Part shown: positions 20,504 to 30,197 of the stretch, piece after piece
Position numbering within the stretch: the first letter of the stretch is position 1
Layout: each line of letters starts with the position of its first letter
From: Chitinophaga qingshengii
GTDB taxonomy: Bacteria; Bacteroidota; Bacteroidia; Chitinophagales; Chitinophagaceae
Length of the DNA stretch: 64,000 nt
Reading direction: 5' to 3'
Assembly (NCBI RefSeq): GCF_014529935.1
Contig: NZ_JACVFC010000001.1
Location: 806,001-870,000 of the forward strand
Translations under genes and position numbers: made by a program
Notes under the pieces: model-generated
Databases searched by the model: none
The model's input: only the letters and a program-made list of their open reading frames with translations
What the model was told of the DNA's origin: nothing

Positions 20504-23500
20504 TCACTCGAATAATTTCTCCATATCTGAGTTCTCAAGATCTACCGTATCAAAACGCCTTTCTTTGCCAGGAGCTACAGCCGTTTCCACGGCTATTATG
20601 CTTGCTGTTAACAGCGGAATATTTGCTGCAATTTTATAGATCGTTTGATGTAACAGTATATCGGCCAGGGAAATCTGCACACCGGTGCTGTTGAGTTTTG
20701 CAACCATCTTCACCGCCTTGATGGAATCTCCGCCCAGCGAAAAGAAATTATCATGTATTCCGGGGGTATCAATGGCCAACACTTCTTCCCATACTTTTAC
20801 CAGCAGGGCCTCTTCAGAAGTAGTAGCAGCTGTAATCTCCTGCCCGGCAGTAAGCAGTTCTGTCGCTTTTTCCCGTAACGCGGAGATATCAATCTTACCG
20901 GTATGGGTCAATTGAAAATGATCTACAGCAATGAGCCACCGCGGCATCATATATGCCGGCAAAACACTGTAAAGCGCTTTGCGGACAGCAGCTTCACTTT
21001 CTTCTTTCATAGCAGGCCGATAAAATGCCGCTATTCCCCCGTTGTGCCCGTCTTTTTCCAGGAACAATGCGAACGCTTCTGCAACAGCAGGTAGCCCCTC
21101 TATAGTGGCGGCTATTTCATCCAGCTCAATTCTCACACCGTTCATTTTAACCTGGTTGTCTTTCCTTCCAAGAAACGAGATATTTCCATGATCATCCATG
21201 ACCCCGATATCGCCCGTGCGGTACACTTGCATTCCCACTTCTTCAAGCCAGACAAATTTTTGCGCGGTCAGTTCGGGATTATTCAGATAGCCGTTTGCCA
21301 GGCCGCGCCCTCCTATTACGATCTCTCCTGCTCTCCCAACCGGCTGGATATGCATCCCGCTGTCTACAATCCATACCGCCACGTTATCAATCGGACGGCC
21401 AATGGGAATGTATTCGCTACAGGGATCTACCAGATGATAGGTAGCACAGACAGTTGTTTCAGAAGGACCGTAGGTATTGTAAGTCCGGATGTCGGATGCA
21501 AGACAGGAAACCTGGTCAGGACGTAATTTATCTCCTCCGCTGATAAGTATCCGAAGCGGCAGCAATGCTGCAGACTTGTTCAATTCTTCCACGATGGCAG
21601 GCACCGTAGATAAAACGGTGATGCTTTCGGCCAGCAACAGCTGTTCCAGCGCCGCAATGTTACTTCCGCCATCGCGGTAGCAAACAATGGTAGCGCCCTT
21701 GACCAGTGCCGGGAAAATTTCTTCGACGATCACATCAAAAGACACGGACGACTGGCAAACGATACGATCGTTGCTGTTGATGCCGAAGTACTCCACAAAT
21801 GCCTGTACATAGTTACTGAGTGCTTCCCGTCCGATGACTACACCTTTAGGCCTTCCTGTAGAACCAGACGTGTAGATAATATAAGCCGGAGATACCCGCG
21901 GCGGCAGCTCCAGCAAAGGTTGGCTGTAGTTGCCGGATAACAACTGCTCAGTAGTCATACAAACTGCTGGTATTTTCTGAAGATATGTTTGCTGTATATC
22001 ATCCGTAATCACAATTTGTGCCCGGCTGTCTTCCAGCATCCAACTAATCCTTTCCCGCGGCAAAGCGGGATCTATCAGGATATAGGCGGCGCCGCACTTG
22101 AGTATTGCCAGCACCGCGAGGATCAACTCTGCGCTGCGCGGAAGGAGAATAGCAACAAGGCTACCGTGTCGCACCTCCTCCCGGACAACCAGGTAGGCCG
22201 CCATATTGTCTGTATAAGCCGCCAGTTCTCTGTAGGTCACTATACGGCTACCATCTTTAATGGCTATCGCTTCGGGATAATGCACTGTGCTCCGGTAAAT
22301 ACGCTCAACCAGGTCCGTTATATTGTTTCTCACCGGGCCGCATGTAAGTAGCTTCATATCAGCCAGACCACCAGGGCCGGCAAACAGTGAAAAAAGCGCC
22401 ACAGGCCGAAGCGGCTCAAGCACCAGCTGGTGTAGCAGATAGTCGTAATATGCCGCCAGTTCTTTTATAGCAGCTTCTGTAAAAACACCTTTATTATAGC
22501 GTATATCAATAGTTATTCCCTGGCTGCCGGCAAACACTTCCATGTAAAGATCGCACAAAGAAGTATAATACGGCAAAGCAGCCCTGCTCACTGTCCAGCT
22601 CTCCACCGGTGGCGATTCGCACCAGTCGCCATCAAACCGCTGCATCACAAAGGCCGTGTTAAAAAGGCGTTCCCTTGCTGCCGGCACATGGTCAAGTCCA
22701 TTCAGGACAAATTCAAAAGGATAAAGCTCGTATTGCAAAGCGTTAGCCACTATATCTTTCACCACTTTACAGATGGACGGGAAATTCATATCCGGTGAAA
22801 ACCGGGAACGCAGGCAGATAGTGTTGGACAATAGCCCCGTGACCATTTCAGCCCCCGGGATACTTCGCTCTGCAACGCTGGAAGTTACCAGCAGCTCTTC
22901 CTGCCCTGTATATTTGAAAAGCAATACTTTAAAAGCAGCCAACAGCGTAACATACAAACTCTGGTGATATACGCCGGAGAATTTTACCGCAGCAGCAGTA
23001 CTGTCTGCTGAAAGCTTTACGGAATAACTTCCCCCGCCGGCCGGTTGTTGCAGCCTGGCGCTTTGATAAAACGGAAAATTTATCGGTATAGCATCTTTTA
23101 GTGTAGCCGCCCAGAACTGTCTGGCCTCCTCCATATATGAAATATGCGGAACAGTTTGCCGATAAGCATAATAATCTTTCGCCTGTGGCAATACCTGGTT
23201 TACCGTGCTCACATCCGGACCATACTTGTACAATGCAGCCAGCTGCCGGAGCAAAAGCGACATCGACCAGCCATCACCGATAAGATGATGCAGGACCATC
23301 AGGAATAAATAATCGTTCTCTCCTGTTTTCCAGAGAAAGAAGCCTGCAAGCGGTCCTTCAGAAAGACAAAAATCGCGGTTCAATGCCACAATAAGCATCT
23401 CCTGAACCGAATCGTCATTAGTAAGCTCACGGTACGTAAACGGCACCTGCATTTTCTCTCTGACCTGTTGCATGGCCTGCCCGTTTATTTGTGAAAAAAC

Positions 23501-25624
23501 GGTACGCAAGCATTCGTTGCGTTGCATCATCACATCACAGGCAGTTTGCATGGAGACCACATTCATCTCCCCTGCAATATGATAAGCTACGGCAATGTTA
23601 AGTGGATTCTGTTGTGGCTTTAGCTCATGCATGGTCCAGAAACGTTGCTGCCCGGGAGACAGTGGGTACCATTCCTGTTGTGGCGCCGCAATTATCGGAC
23701 TGTTGTCGGTATGTGAAAGACCCGAAATATAACTGCTTAGCCGGCGGAGATCCGGGTGACTGATGATATGGCTTAGCTGCAGCCGAATGCTGCATTGGCG
23801 GTTGACATGTGCAATAAAACGGGTTAATTCCATGCTGTCAATACCATGCGTAAATAGATTATCATCCGGCGCCGGCACTGTCTTAAAAGATTGCCGGGCC
23901 AGTTCCAATAACTGGTCCACGGAGCCGTTAGCCTGCGACCGGCTTCCTGCTTCACGCATTTCTCCAGCAAGATAATCCTGTACGAGCCGGAAATGCTGCA
24001 CCTTGCCGCTGGTGGTTTTAGGGATCTTCCGTACGGGGAGAATAGCAGTAATAATAACCGGCATGACCGCTGCAATACGCTCCCTGACTGCTGATGCCAG
24101 CTCTATGAAGCTGTCTGCGTTTCCTTTGTACAAAATAAACAACAACACCTGTTCTTCCAGTGGATTAACCTGTATATAGCCTGCTGCCACTACGCCACCT
24201 TTGCTAACCCCCGGTACCTCTCCAGCAATGTTTTCTATATCATGGGGATAATAATTTTGTCCTTTTTGTTTGATGATATTTTTTGACCGGCCTGTCACTA
24301 TCAACTTTCCCTCATGCACCAGCCCGAGGTCGCCCGTCCTTAACCAGCCATCCGGAGTAAAAGTACTGCCGGTAATATCTGGTACCTGATAATACCCTCC
24401 CGTAACATTTAGTCCACAGATCTGTATATGCCCTATTGTATCTTCCGATAAAATAATGTCCTGGTCGTTGCAGATACGAAGCTTACAATCAGGTATCACA
24501 CTGCCTACCTCTACGAACCCCACGCTGCCCGGCATCGCTTCTTCACGGTACACCACATTATCGCCTACATTCAGCCTGTTCCTGTCGAAAAAATGAACCT
24601 TCAGCGGAGTTTCCGGCGCCGGTATTGAAACCGCTACAGAGGCTTCAGCTAATCCATATACCGGCATCATGGCTGTTTTCTTCAGGCCATATACCTGCAT
24701 AGCGTCGCAAAACTCACGACAGAGCCGGTAATCAATAGGCTCTGCTCCATTATAAATAACCCGGACCGCAGACAGATCCCAGGTATATTGTTTTGCCGGA
24801 TCAAATGCTGCCAGCAGGTACTGGTAACCAAAATTGGGAGAATACAGGATACTGGCTCCATACTCGCTGGCCTTTTCCATCCATATTAACGGACGACGTA
24901 TATACACCGGCGTAGGTATAATTACCTGGGATATCCCCGCCATTATGCCCACCAGGTGTACGCCGATAAGCCCCATATCATGGGTAAGCGGCATCCAACT
25001 CAACAGGCTGTCGGCAGTACTGATATGTGACGAGAGGATGATATCCTTTACATTGCTCAGCAGGTTCCGATGGGTTAGCATTACCCCTTTGGGCGCCCCG
25101 GTAGATCCGGACGAAAATTGCAGGTAAGCGATATCATCCCTTTGTATACCAGGTTCGGGTTGCGCCATAGCCCCATCCATTGTCATCTCCGCAGGATACA
25201 GGCAACGGCCGGCCATTTCTTCCCATATTTCCAGGTATGCGGTATTAACGCAAAAAGTCCTTAATCTTTCCGCGTCTTCAACACTCATCATTAACAGGGG
25301 ATCTTTTAGTGTTTTCCATACCTGTACAATTTTCAGCTTGTGCATATCAGCTGTTCCCATAGCAAGAGGAACCGGGATGATTCCTCCTGCTATGCAGGCC
25401 CAGAATCCCGTCAGGAACTGTTGCGGATCATCAGCAATCAAAATGATCTCCTGTCCTTTCCGTACGCCACGTTGCCGTAGCGCATACAATAATGTCAATG
25501 CCTGTTGATACAGGGTCACATAAGAAACAAATTTGTCGCCCGCGCCGCTGCGTACCAACACGATACCCCGAGAGGTGTCAGCAGATAAATTTTCGAGTAA
25601 TGCCAACAGATTATTCATGCACAC
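20504..25624 (-). CDS. Starter NRPS: fatty acyl-AMP ligase-ACP-C-A-PCP
   Basis: This 1,706-residue protein begins with a fatty acyl-AMP ligase (FAAL): FSSGSTGAPKGVMLTH near residue 170, GWLRTGDLG, and the FAAL-type GQNYYPHDIE motif. An ACP follows (HGIDSMEL, Ser597), then a C domain opening with LSPGQQRFWTM and bearing HHLIGDG near 780, an A domain (TSGSTGRPKGV near 1255, A10 THTGKID) and a PCP (LGGDSI, Ser1634). It should activate a fatty acid, load it on the ACP and acylate the first amino acid. The A-domain pocket reads DVESIGTVCK by eye; it matches the giant NRPS A1 code at seven of ten positions, so both may take the same, possibly basic, substrate. There is no E domain. The C-terminus is acidic (VDLENSDMEKLFE), which could dock on the giant NRPS N-terminus. 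The start may be Met1 or Met3. Confidence 0.96.
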   Translation of the reverse strand: MCMNNLLALLENLSADTSRGIVLVRSGAGDKFVSYVTLYQQALTLLYALRQRGVRKGQEIILIADDPQQFLTGFWACIAGGIIPVPLAMGTADMHKLKIVQVWKTLKDPLLMMSVEDAERLRTFCVNTAYLEIWEEMAGRCLYPAEMTMDGAMAQPEPGIQRDDIAYLQFSSGSTGAPKGVMLTHRNLLSNVKDIILSSHISTADSLLSWMPLTHDMGLIGVHLVGIMAGISQVIIPTPVYIRRPLIWMEKASEYGASILYSPNFGYQYLLAAFDPAKQYTWDLSAVRVIYNGAEPIDYRLCREFCDAMQVYGLKKTAMMPVYGLAEASVAVSIPAPETPLKVHFFDRNRLNVGDNVVYREEAMPGSVGFVEVGSVIPDCKLRICNDQDIILSEDTIGHIQICGLNVTGGYYQVPDITGSTFTPDGWLRTGDLGLVHEGKLIVTGRSKNIIKQKGQNYYPHDIENIAGEVPGVSKGGVVAAGYIQVNPLEEQVLLFILYKGNADSFIELASAVRERIAAVMPVIITAILPVRKIPKTTSGKVQHFRLVQDYLAGEMREAGSRSQANGSVDQLLELARQSFKTVPAPDDNLFTHGIDSMELTRFIAHVNRQCSIRLQLSHIISHPDLRRLSSYISGLSHTDNSPIIAAPQQEWYPLSPGQQRFWTMHELKPQQNPLNIAVAYHIAGEMNVVSMQTACDVMMQRNECLRTVFSQINGQAMQQVREKMQVPFTYRELTNDDSVQEMLIVALNRDFCLSEGPLAGFFLWKTGENDYLFLMVLHHLIGDGWSMSLLLRQLAALYKYGPDVSTVNQVLPQAKDYYAYRQTVPHISYMEEARQFWAATLKDAIPINFPFYQSARLQQPAGGGSYSVKLSADSTAAAVKFSGVYHQSLYVTLLAAFKVLLFKYTGQEELLVTSSVAERSIPGAEMVTGLLSNTICLRSRFSPDMNFPSICKVVKDIVANALQYELYPFEFVLNGLDHVPAARERLFNTAFVMQRFDGDWCESPPVESWTVSRAALPYYTSLCDLYMEVFAGSQGITIDIRYNKGVFTEAAIKELAAYYDYLLHQLVLEPLRPVALFSLFAGPGGLADMKLLTCGPVRNNITDLVERIYRSTVHYPEAIAIKDGSRIVTYRELAAYTDNMAAYLVVREEVRHGSLVAILLPRSAELILAVLAILKCGAAYILIDPALPRERISWMLEDSRAQIVITDDIQQTYLQKIPAVCMTTEQLLSGNYSQPLLELPPRVSPAYIIYTSGSTGRPKGVVIGREALSNYVQAFVEYFGINSNDRIVCQSSVSFDVIVEEIFPALVKGATIVCYRDGGSNIAALEQLLLAESITVLSTVPAIVEELNKSAALLPLRILISGGDKLRPDQVSCLASDIRTYNTYGPSETTVCATYHLVDPCSEYIPIGRPIDNVAVWIVDSGMHIQPVGRAGEIVIGGRGLANGYLNNPELTAQKFVWLEEVGMQVYRTGDIGVMDDHGNISFLGRKDNQVKMNGVRIELDEIAATIEGLPAVAEAFALFLEKDGHNGGIAAFYRPAMKEESEAAVRKALYSVLPAYMMPRWLIAVDHFQLTHTGKIDISALREKATELLTAGQEITAATTSEEALLVKVWEEVLAIDTPGIHDNFFSLGGDSIKAVKMVAKLNSTGVQISLADILLHQTIYKIAANIPLLTASIIAVETAVAPGKERRFDTVDLENSDMEKLFE

Positions 25625-25647
25625 CTATCTTTAACCGCTAACAACTT

Positions 25648-26649
25648 TTACAAATACATATGATGATATTGAGGATCGGTCATAGCAACCAATATCCTAC
25701 GTTCTCCTTCATATGCTGCCCGGCCATGCGCCATCAGCATATTATCTACCAACAACACGTCACCTTTCTGCCAGAGAAAAGACACCTTTAATTGTTCAAA
25801 ACACGACCGGATTTCATCGATTACCGCTTCTTCTATCTCTTCGCCATCTCCATAATAAGAAAGGAAACTGAAATCCTCCTTGTCCATCACCGTGAGTATT
25901 TCCTCCACAAACTGCGGATCCAAGCTAAGGATATTATAAAAAAAAGCATGGTTAAACCAGGATTCATCGCCCGTTTGTGGATGAATGCGTATGGCTGGCG
26001 CATAGTATTTCAGCTGAAGCCGGTTATCATCTTTCCAGTTAAACACAATATCTTTCTGTTTGCAGTACGCCTCCACCACACTCCGGTCTGTAGTCTGAAA
26101 TACCACATCCCAGTTTAGTCCCATCATACCACCCAGGTTTCTAACGTACAGTACCCCTTTTTCCCTGAACTTCTTTTTTGTGCTTTTGCTGAGCATCGCC
26201 AACATCCGGCGGCTGTCAGCAATCGGTGTTTCTCCGCCACGGGCACTGGGTATATCACAATAGAAATACAGTTTAAGTGGCCATGACCTTGAGTAAGAAT
26301 TTTCATTATGCATGTTGATCACCTGATCTGCCGGATGATCTGTAGACGTGTAAATTTTCTTTTCCACTTCATGTCTTGGGGACGAGCGCTCTTTGTAATC
26401 GATCATCTCACCTCCAAAAGCAGCAACAAATTTGTTGAAATCTTGTACCTGGTGTAATGGGAAATCCCTGAAAAGAATAGCACCAAAGCGATGGAGATCT
26501 TTCTGCACCATCGCCTTATGATCCTCCGCCCAACGGAAAGGATCAATACCTGTTTCCAGGGGTTTTATCACCAGCGGGTAATCCAATCCATGCAGATCGT
26601 AGCGCTCTACCCTGGCTGCATATTCTTGAAACATGAAGGATGTTTGCAT
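25648..26649 (-). CDS. TauD/SyrP-like Fe(II)/2-oxoglutarate dioxygenase
   Basis: 333 residues of the TauD/TfdA superfamily. The facial triad is visible as His114-x-Glu116 (MHNENSYS) and His308 (LMAHGRAAYEG), with Arg317/Arg318 available to bind 2-oxoglutarate. A Glu in the triad is seen in clavaminate synthase and AsnO/VioC-type enzymes, while the overall layout resembles SyrP, which hydroxylates Asp. In this cluster it most likely hydroxylates an amino acid residue, free or bound to a PCP; an Asp-specific A domain (A3 of the giant NRPS) offers a candidate substrate. It lies 23 bp upstream of the starter NRPS and 39 bp downstream of the peptidase gene. The family call is strong; the substrate is inference. 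Confidence 0.9.
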   Translation of the reverse strand: MQTSFMFQEYAARVERYDLHGLDYPLVIKPLETGIDPFRWAEDHKAMVQKDLHRFGAILFRDFPLHQVQDFNKFVAAFGGEMIDYKERSSPRHEVEKKIYTSTDHPADQVINMHNENSYSRSWPLKLYFYCDIPSARGGETPIADSRRMLAMLSKSTKKKFREKGVLYVRNLGGMMGLNWDVVFQTTDRSVVEAYCKQKDIVFNWKDDNRLQLKYYAPAIRIHPQTGDESWFNHAFFYNILSLDPQFVEEILTVMDKEDFSFLSYYGDGEEIEEAVIDEIRSCFEQLKVSFLWQKGDVLLVDNMLMAHGRAAYEGERRILVAMTDPQYHHMYL

Positions 26650-26688
26650 AATTGTATTCCTTAATTAGTTTGAATAATATCCTGCAGG

Positions 26689-27837
26689 TTAATGACCTGT
26701 TGCGGGAAGTACGACAGCGGCATCGGCAGGCCATTCACTTCCGGATACAGCCAGTGCGCCAGCTACCGCCGCTTTTATGACCCGCGTCATAAAACCATAG
26801 TTGACGGTTTCCTGTTTATCGGCTGATGAATGATAATGACGATTCCTGCTGCCGGCTCCGTCTCCGATAAAGATGGCGGGAATGCCAGCAAACCAGAACG
26901 CAGCATGATCGCTGTCTGCCAGGCTGCCGGCCTGCAAACCATCCCCGGGCAACGACAATGACATCACTTTGAGTTCAGGAACGAATGCGCGTGCAGCACG
27001 GGTATACACATCTGATAGTGGTACAGATTTTTCGTTGGCGGCAATCAGTACAAAATTGCCACGGAACTGATCTTCCGACAATAATTTGTATTGTTGGGGA
27101 AATAACTGCTGATATATTTCCGGTACCTGCTGACTTTTCGGCTCTTCAGAACTATACCCAATCATATCAAAATTGACTACGCCGTCTATCTTTTCCGGGT
27201 ATTGTTTTCCTTTTCCAAAAACAAATAGCTGACTGCCCAGCAACCCTTCTTCTTCCAGGTCGAAGGCGGCAAAGAGAATATTTTTCTCTGTTTGTATTGC
27301 CGATAATATCCGGGCCATTTCCATCAGGGCTGCGATACCGGAAGCATTGTCATCTGCACCGGGAGAATCAGAAATGCTGTCATAATGCGCGCAGAACACG
27401 ATCGTGCCGGCATTTGCGTGACGGCTTTTTTTCAGGGCCAACACATTTCTGATATGAAAACTGGTAGTTGTGTCTGGCGTTACCGGGGCAGCCCCTCCCT
27501 TCAGCAGGCTCACTTCCTGCCGGGTTAGGATAGTATCCTGGAAAGAAGATTCCAGGCCATTCCTGGTGAAATGTTGTATGAGCAGCGATCTAACGGTTCC
27601 CAGGTGCCGCATCCCTTTTTGACTACGGTTACGCACACCACATATTTGCCGGTGAAAATAACGGATGCTATCCTGGCTGATAGTAGCAACCAGCCTCACT
27701 ATACCGGTTGAATCGGGTAACCCGGGGGGAGTTTTTACCGTTTTCACCTTACCGGCGACAAATAATACTGCCAGTGTCCTGGTGGAAGGAAGAAGAAACA
27801 TCACCAGCAAACCGACGGTAAGAATGTATGTCTTCAT
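26689..27837 (-). CDS. Exported M28-family zinc aminopeptidase
   Basis: 382 residues with an N-terminal hydrophobic signal segment (residues 4-23). The M28 metal-site motifs are in order: AHYDS (His151), GADDNASG (Asp162), EEEGLLGS (Glu196/Glu197), FDMIGY (Asp224) and a late HYHSSAD (His334 or His336). The domain is therefore expected to be a di-zinc aminopeptidase acting outside the cytoplasm, probably in the periplasm. Its place inside the NRPS operon, 4 bp after the 117-residue orphan gene, suggests maturation of an exported precursor or removal of a protecting residue. Self-protection by degradation, or an unrelated housekeeping role, is also possible. The residues preceding the catalytic domain are longer than in minimal M28 enzymes and are not recognised. 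Confidence 0.92.
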   Translation of the reverse strand: MKTYILTVGLLVMFLLPSTRTLAVLFVAGKVKTVKTPPGLPDSTGIVRLVATISQDSIRYFHRQICGVRNRSQKGMRHLGTVRSLLIQHFTRNGLESSFQDTILTRQEVSLLKGGAAPVTPDTTTSFHIRNVLALKKSRHANAGTIVFCAHYDSISDSPGADDNASGIAALMEMARILSAIQTEKNILFAAFDLEEEGLLGSQLFVFGKGKQYPEKIDGVVNFDMIGYSSEEPKSQQVPEIYQQLFPQQYKLLSEDQFRGNFVLIAANEKSVPLSDVYTRAARAFVPELKVMSLSLPGDGLQAGSLADSDHAAFWFAGIPAIFIGDGAGSRNRHYHSSADKQETVNYGFMTRVIKAAVAGALAVSGSEWPADAAVVLPATGH

Positions 27838-27841
27838 GTAC

Positions 27842-28195
27842 TTAATTTTTCTTCTTGTCCATCAGGTCATCATATTCTGCATCACTGAGCGGTATCAGGT
27901 ATCCCTCTCCCTCCATAGTAGTCAGATCAATGTCTGCCACACATTTCACCTTGTTATAATTGAGGGTTATTCCGCCTTCTACATGCGCTTTTCCCTTGCT
28001 ATTGCTGAAGTCGGCCATGGAAAAATCGCACCGGTTGCTTTTAAGCTTAATACCCAACTCTGTTCCTGTTTCTTTGAAAAGTATATGGACATATCCTAAA
28101 TCTATTCTTTCTTTCAGCGCGCCGGCAGACTTGTCGGGCCGGTTTACCTGTACCGGGTGTTTACCCGTAGATAATTTTTCTACTAATTCTTTCAT
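27842..28195 (-). CDS. Orphan 117-residue protein of the NRPS operon
   Basis: Not recognised. The 117-residue protein has no signal peptide or membrane segment. The C-terminal two thirds look like alternating beta strands (GYVHILFKE, LGIKLKSN, GGITLNYNKVKCVADIDL) and the tail is charged, ending DDLMDKKKN. It is separated by 4 bp from the M28 peptidase start and by 47 bp from the PIG-L gene stop, so it is almost certainly co-expressed. A small cytosolic accessory or binding protein is a guess only. The coding call rests on operon position, codon usage like its neighbours and tight spacing. Confidence 0.75.
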   Translation of the reverse strand: MKELVEKLSTGKHPVQVNRPDKSAGALKERIDLGYVHILFKETGTELGIKLKSNRCDFSMADFSNSKGKAHVEGGITLNYNKVKCVADIDLTTMEGEGYLIPLSDAEYDDLMDKKKN

Positions 28196-28242
28196 GATAA
28201 TATTAATTCTGGTTAAAAAATCTGATAACTAAAATCCGATGT

Positions 28243-28980
28243 TTAATTACCGACATCCATTTGTTCAAGTGTTGCCTGTATCCGCGGAAGGGAAAAGGGA
28301 ACGTCTGCAGACCAGGTCCAGTAGCGCTCATAGTACTGGTTATCAGCAGCACTGTAAGCATAGGCGGTAATTGCGCGCTCCCATTCCATGGATACCTGGG
28401 AGCGATAGCAACGGATAGCGTTCAGTTTCACTTCAAAGTCGATCGCGGCGACCGTTGACTTCATTCCCAGTGAATGCAGTACATCGTGTAAAACTGCATA
28501 CCGCAGATGTTGGTAGCTCATATAAGGCATGTCTTCATAAAAACCGATCTTATATCCAAGTGACAGCAATTCGATACCAATATTTCGTGTTGCCAGATGA
28601 TCTGTATGTCCCAACCCCAATGGAAAAAAGCACCACACATCCGGGTCCGCGAAAGCCATTATTTTTTGCTTTAGCTGTGCAATCATCTCCGCATCAGGCT
28701 GCAGGCCTTTACGGACGGCCGCATCCGCATAGTCGAGGTAGCTGCAGCTATAAGGAATGATTTGTTGTGCCGCAGCTTCTTCTTTTTTTCTTAGGGAGGT
28801 CACGAGGTGTGCATCAGGCTGCAACCCTGCGTTGGCTGATATACTACCCGATACCCAGCTACTGAAGGAAAAAACGTACAATATTTCTATGCAGATGTGC
28901 TGTTCCAGCCATTGCGACAGTAAACCGCCCATGCTCAATACCGCGTCATCTATGTGCGGAGAAATAACCTGGTATTTCAT
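28243..28980 (-). CDS. PIG-L/LmbE family N-deacetylase
   Basis: 245 residues. The PIG-L zinc motif SPHIDDAVLSMGG lies at residues 7-19 and the second motif GHTDHLATR near residue 125; together these give the His-Asp-His metal site of PIG-L, MshB and BshB enzymes, which remove an acetyl group from N-acetylglucosamine conjugates. The gene overlaps the preceding glycosyltransferase gene by 4 bp, so the two products probably act in sequence: transfer of an N-acetylated sugar and then deacetylation to expose an amine. Deacylation of the lipid, as in teicoplanin-type tailoring, is an alternative. Family assignment is firm; the acceptor is inferred. Confidence 0.93.
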   Translation of the reverse strand: MKYQVISPHIDDAVLSMGGLLSQWLEQHICIEILYVFSFSSWVSGSISANAGLQPDAHLVTSLRKKEEAAAQQIIPYSCSYLDYADAAVRKGLQPDAEMIAQLKQKIMAFADPDVWCFFPLGLGHTDHLATRNIGIELLSLGYKIGFYEDMPYMSYQHLRYAVLHDVLHSLGMKSTVAAIDFEVKLNAIRCYRSQVSMEWERAITAYAYSAADNQYYERYWTWSADVPFSLPRIQATLEQMDVGN

Positions 28981-30197
28981 GCTATGCTATTGTTTATCAG
29001 ACGGGTAATAATCTCAACGCCCGCGCCAGCCTCTTCACGGCGTCGGAACTCGCGGCTCATACTATCCAGTTGCTCCCTGATATCTTCATTCATCAATATG
29101 TCCGTCATCAGATGGGCTATTTCCGGCGCTTTCAGCATATCAATCCGGCCGCTGGCACCAAGCCGATGAAAGATGATCCGTTCACTGTTCAGCACTTGTT
29201 CTGCGGTAATGGGGAATATGACCATAGGCACCCGGAACGAAATACATTCCTTAATGGCTCCCAATCCGCCGTGAATCAGCGCCAATGCACTATGCTCCAG
29301 CAGTTCAGGCATAGGTAACCAATTAAGTATGGTCACATTATCAGTAACGCCGGCAGCGCACTGCGCAGGATCAGCTTCCCGGCCAATACCGAGGAAAAGG
29401 TGCCATTCTTCCGCTTCCGGCAACTTCATTACCTCCAGCATTCTGGCAATGAATAGCTCGTTCATCTGGCGATACATGCTCACTTGGGAACCAAAAGAAG
29501 CCAGTATGATTTTTTTTCCGGCGGGTACTCGTAGCCGCTGCCGCGAAAGTGTTACCTGCCGTACAGATGGCTCTATGTGGAATACATTACCGGGAAATTC
29601 CATCCCCGGAAAGTCGAGTATCTCCGGGCAGGTGATCAACTCAGGTATCTGCTGTAACGGCGCTGCCAACTCCTGCAGGGAGTTCGCCTCCACTCCTGTC
29701 GATAACAACCCGGTGATCATCTCGTCCAGTACTCCCGGAGAAGACGCGGCTATCTTCATAACCGTTTCCAGGCAGTTATTGAATGGCGACTTAAACGGTT
29801 CGCGCAAAAAACTGGTAATCATTATCTGCGGCAGCCGGTATTTGTAATGTAGCAACAGTGCCTCCACCGGTAGGAAAAAACTTATAATGAGCAAATCAGG
29901 GCATCTTCTTTGGATGATTTCATCCAGTTCCCCCTGCAACAAGGGAAGCAGATGCAGGCAGGCAATGCTATCATTCACCTCGCCGCCATAACTGGTTGAA
30001 AATCGCCATCCATAAGGATATATTTCCCGGAACACCACTTCGCTTTCAAAACCGTATTCGTCCAGGTAAGCCTTGTTATCTTCTATGGTAAGATAAATAA
30101 CCTCATATCCATGATCCTCGAGGCGTTGTGCCAGTCCTATGGTCGGAAATATATGCCCTTCGTCAAGATCCGGCAAAAACAGGATGGTCGCAGCCAT
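28977..30197 (-). CDS. MGT/UGT-like glycosyltransferase (GT1 fold)
   Basis: 406 residues of the macrolide-type UDP-glycosyltransferase group. The N-terminal Rossmann half begins ILFLPDLDEGHIFPTIGLAQRL, where GH..P is the usual acceptor-side motif. The C-terminal donor-binding half contains LPMPELLEHSALALIHGGLGAIKECISF near residue 290, with the HGG motif, and FPITAEQVLNSERI. It probably adds a nucleotide-activated sugar to the lipopeptide. The start overlaps the stop of the preceding GIY-YIG-like gene by 1 bp (TAATG) and the stop overlaps the deacetylase start by 4 bp, indicating translational coupling. The sugar is unknown; an N-acetylhexosamine is suggested by the deacetylase partner. Confidence 0.92.
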   Translation of the reverse strand: MAATILFLPDLDEGHIFPTIGLAQRLEDHGYEVIYLTIEDNKAYLDEYGFESEVVFREIYPYGWRFSTSYGGEVNDSIACLHLLPLLQGELDEIIQRRCPDLLIISFFLPVEALLLHYKYRLPQIMITSFLREPFKSPFNNCLETVMKIAASSPGVLDEMITGLLSTGVEANSLQELAAPLQQIPELITCPEILDFPGMEFPGNVFHIEPSVRQVTLSRQRLRVPAGKKIILASFGSQVSMYRQMNELFIARMLEVMKLPEAEEWHLFLGIGREADPAQCAAGVTDNVTILNWLPMPELLEHSALALIHGGLGAIKECISFRVPMVIFPITAEQVLNSERIIFHRLGASGRIDMLKAPEIAHLMTDILMNEDIREQLDSMSREFRRREEAGAGVEIITRLINNSIA

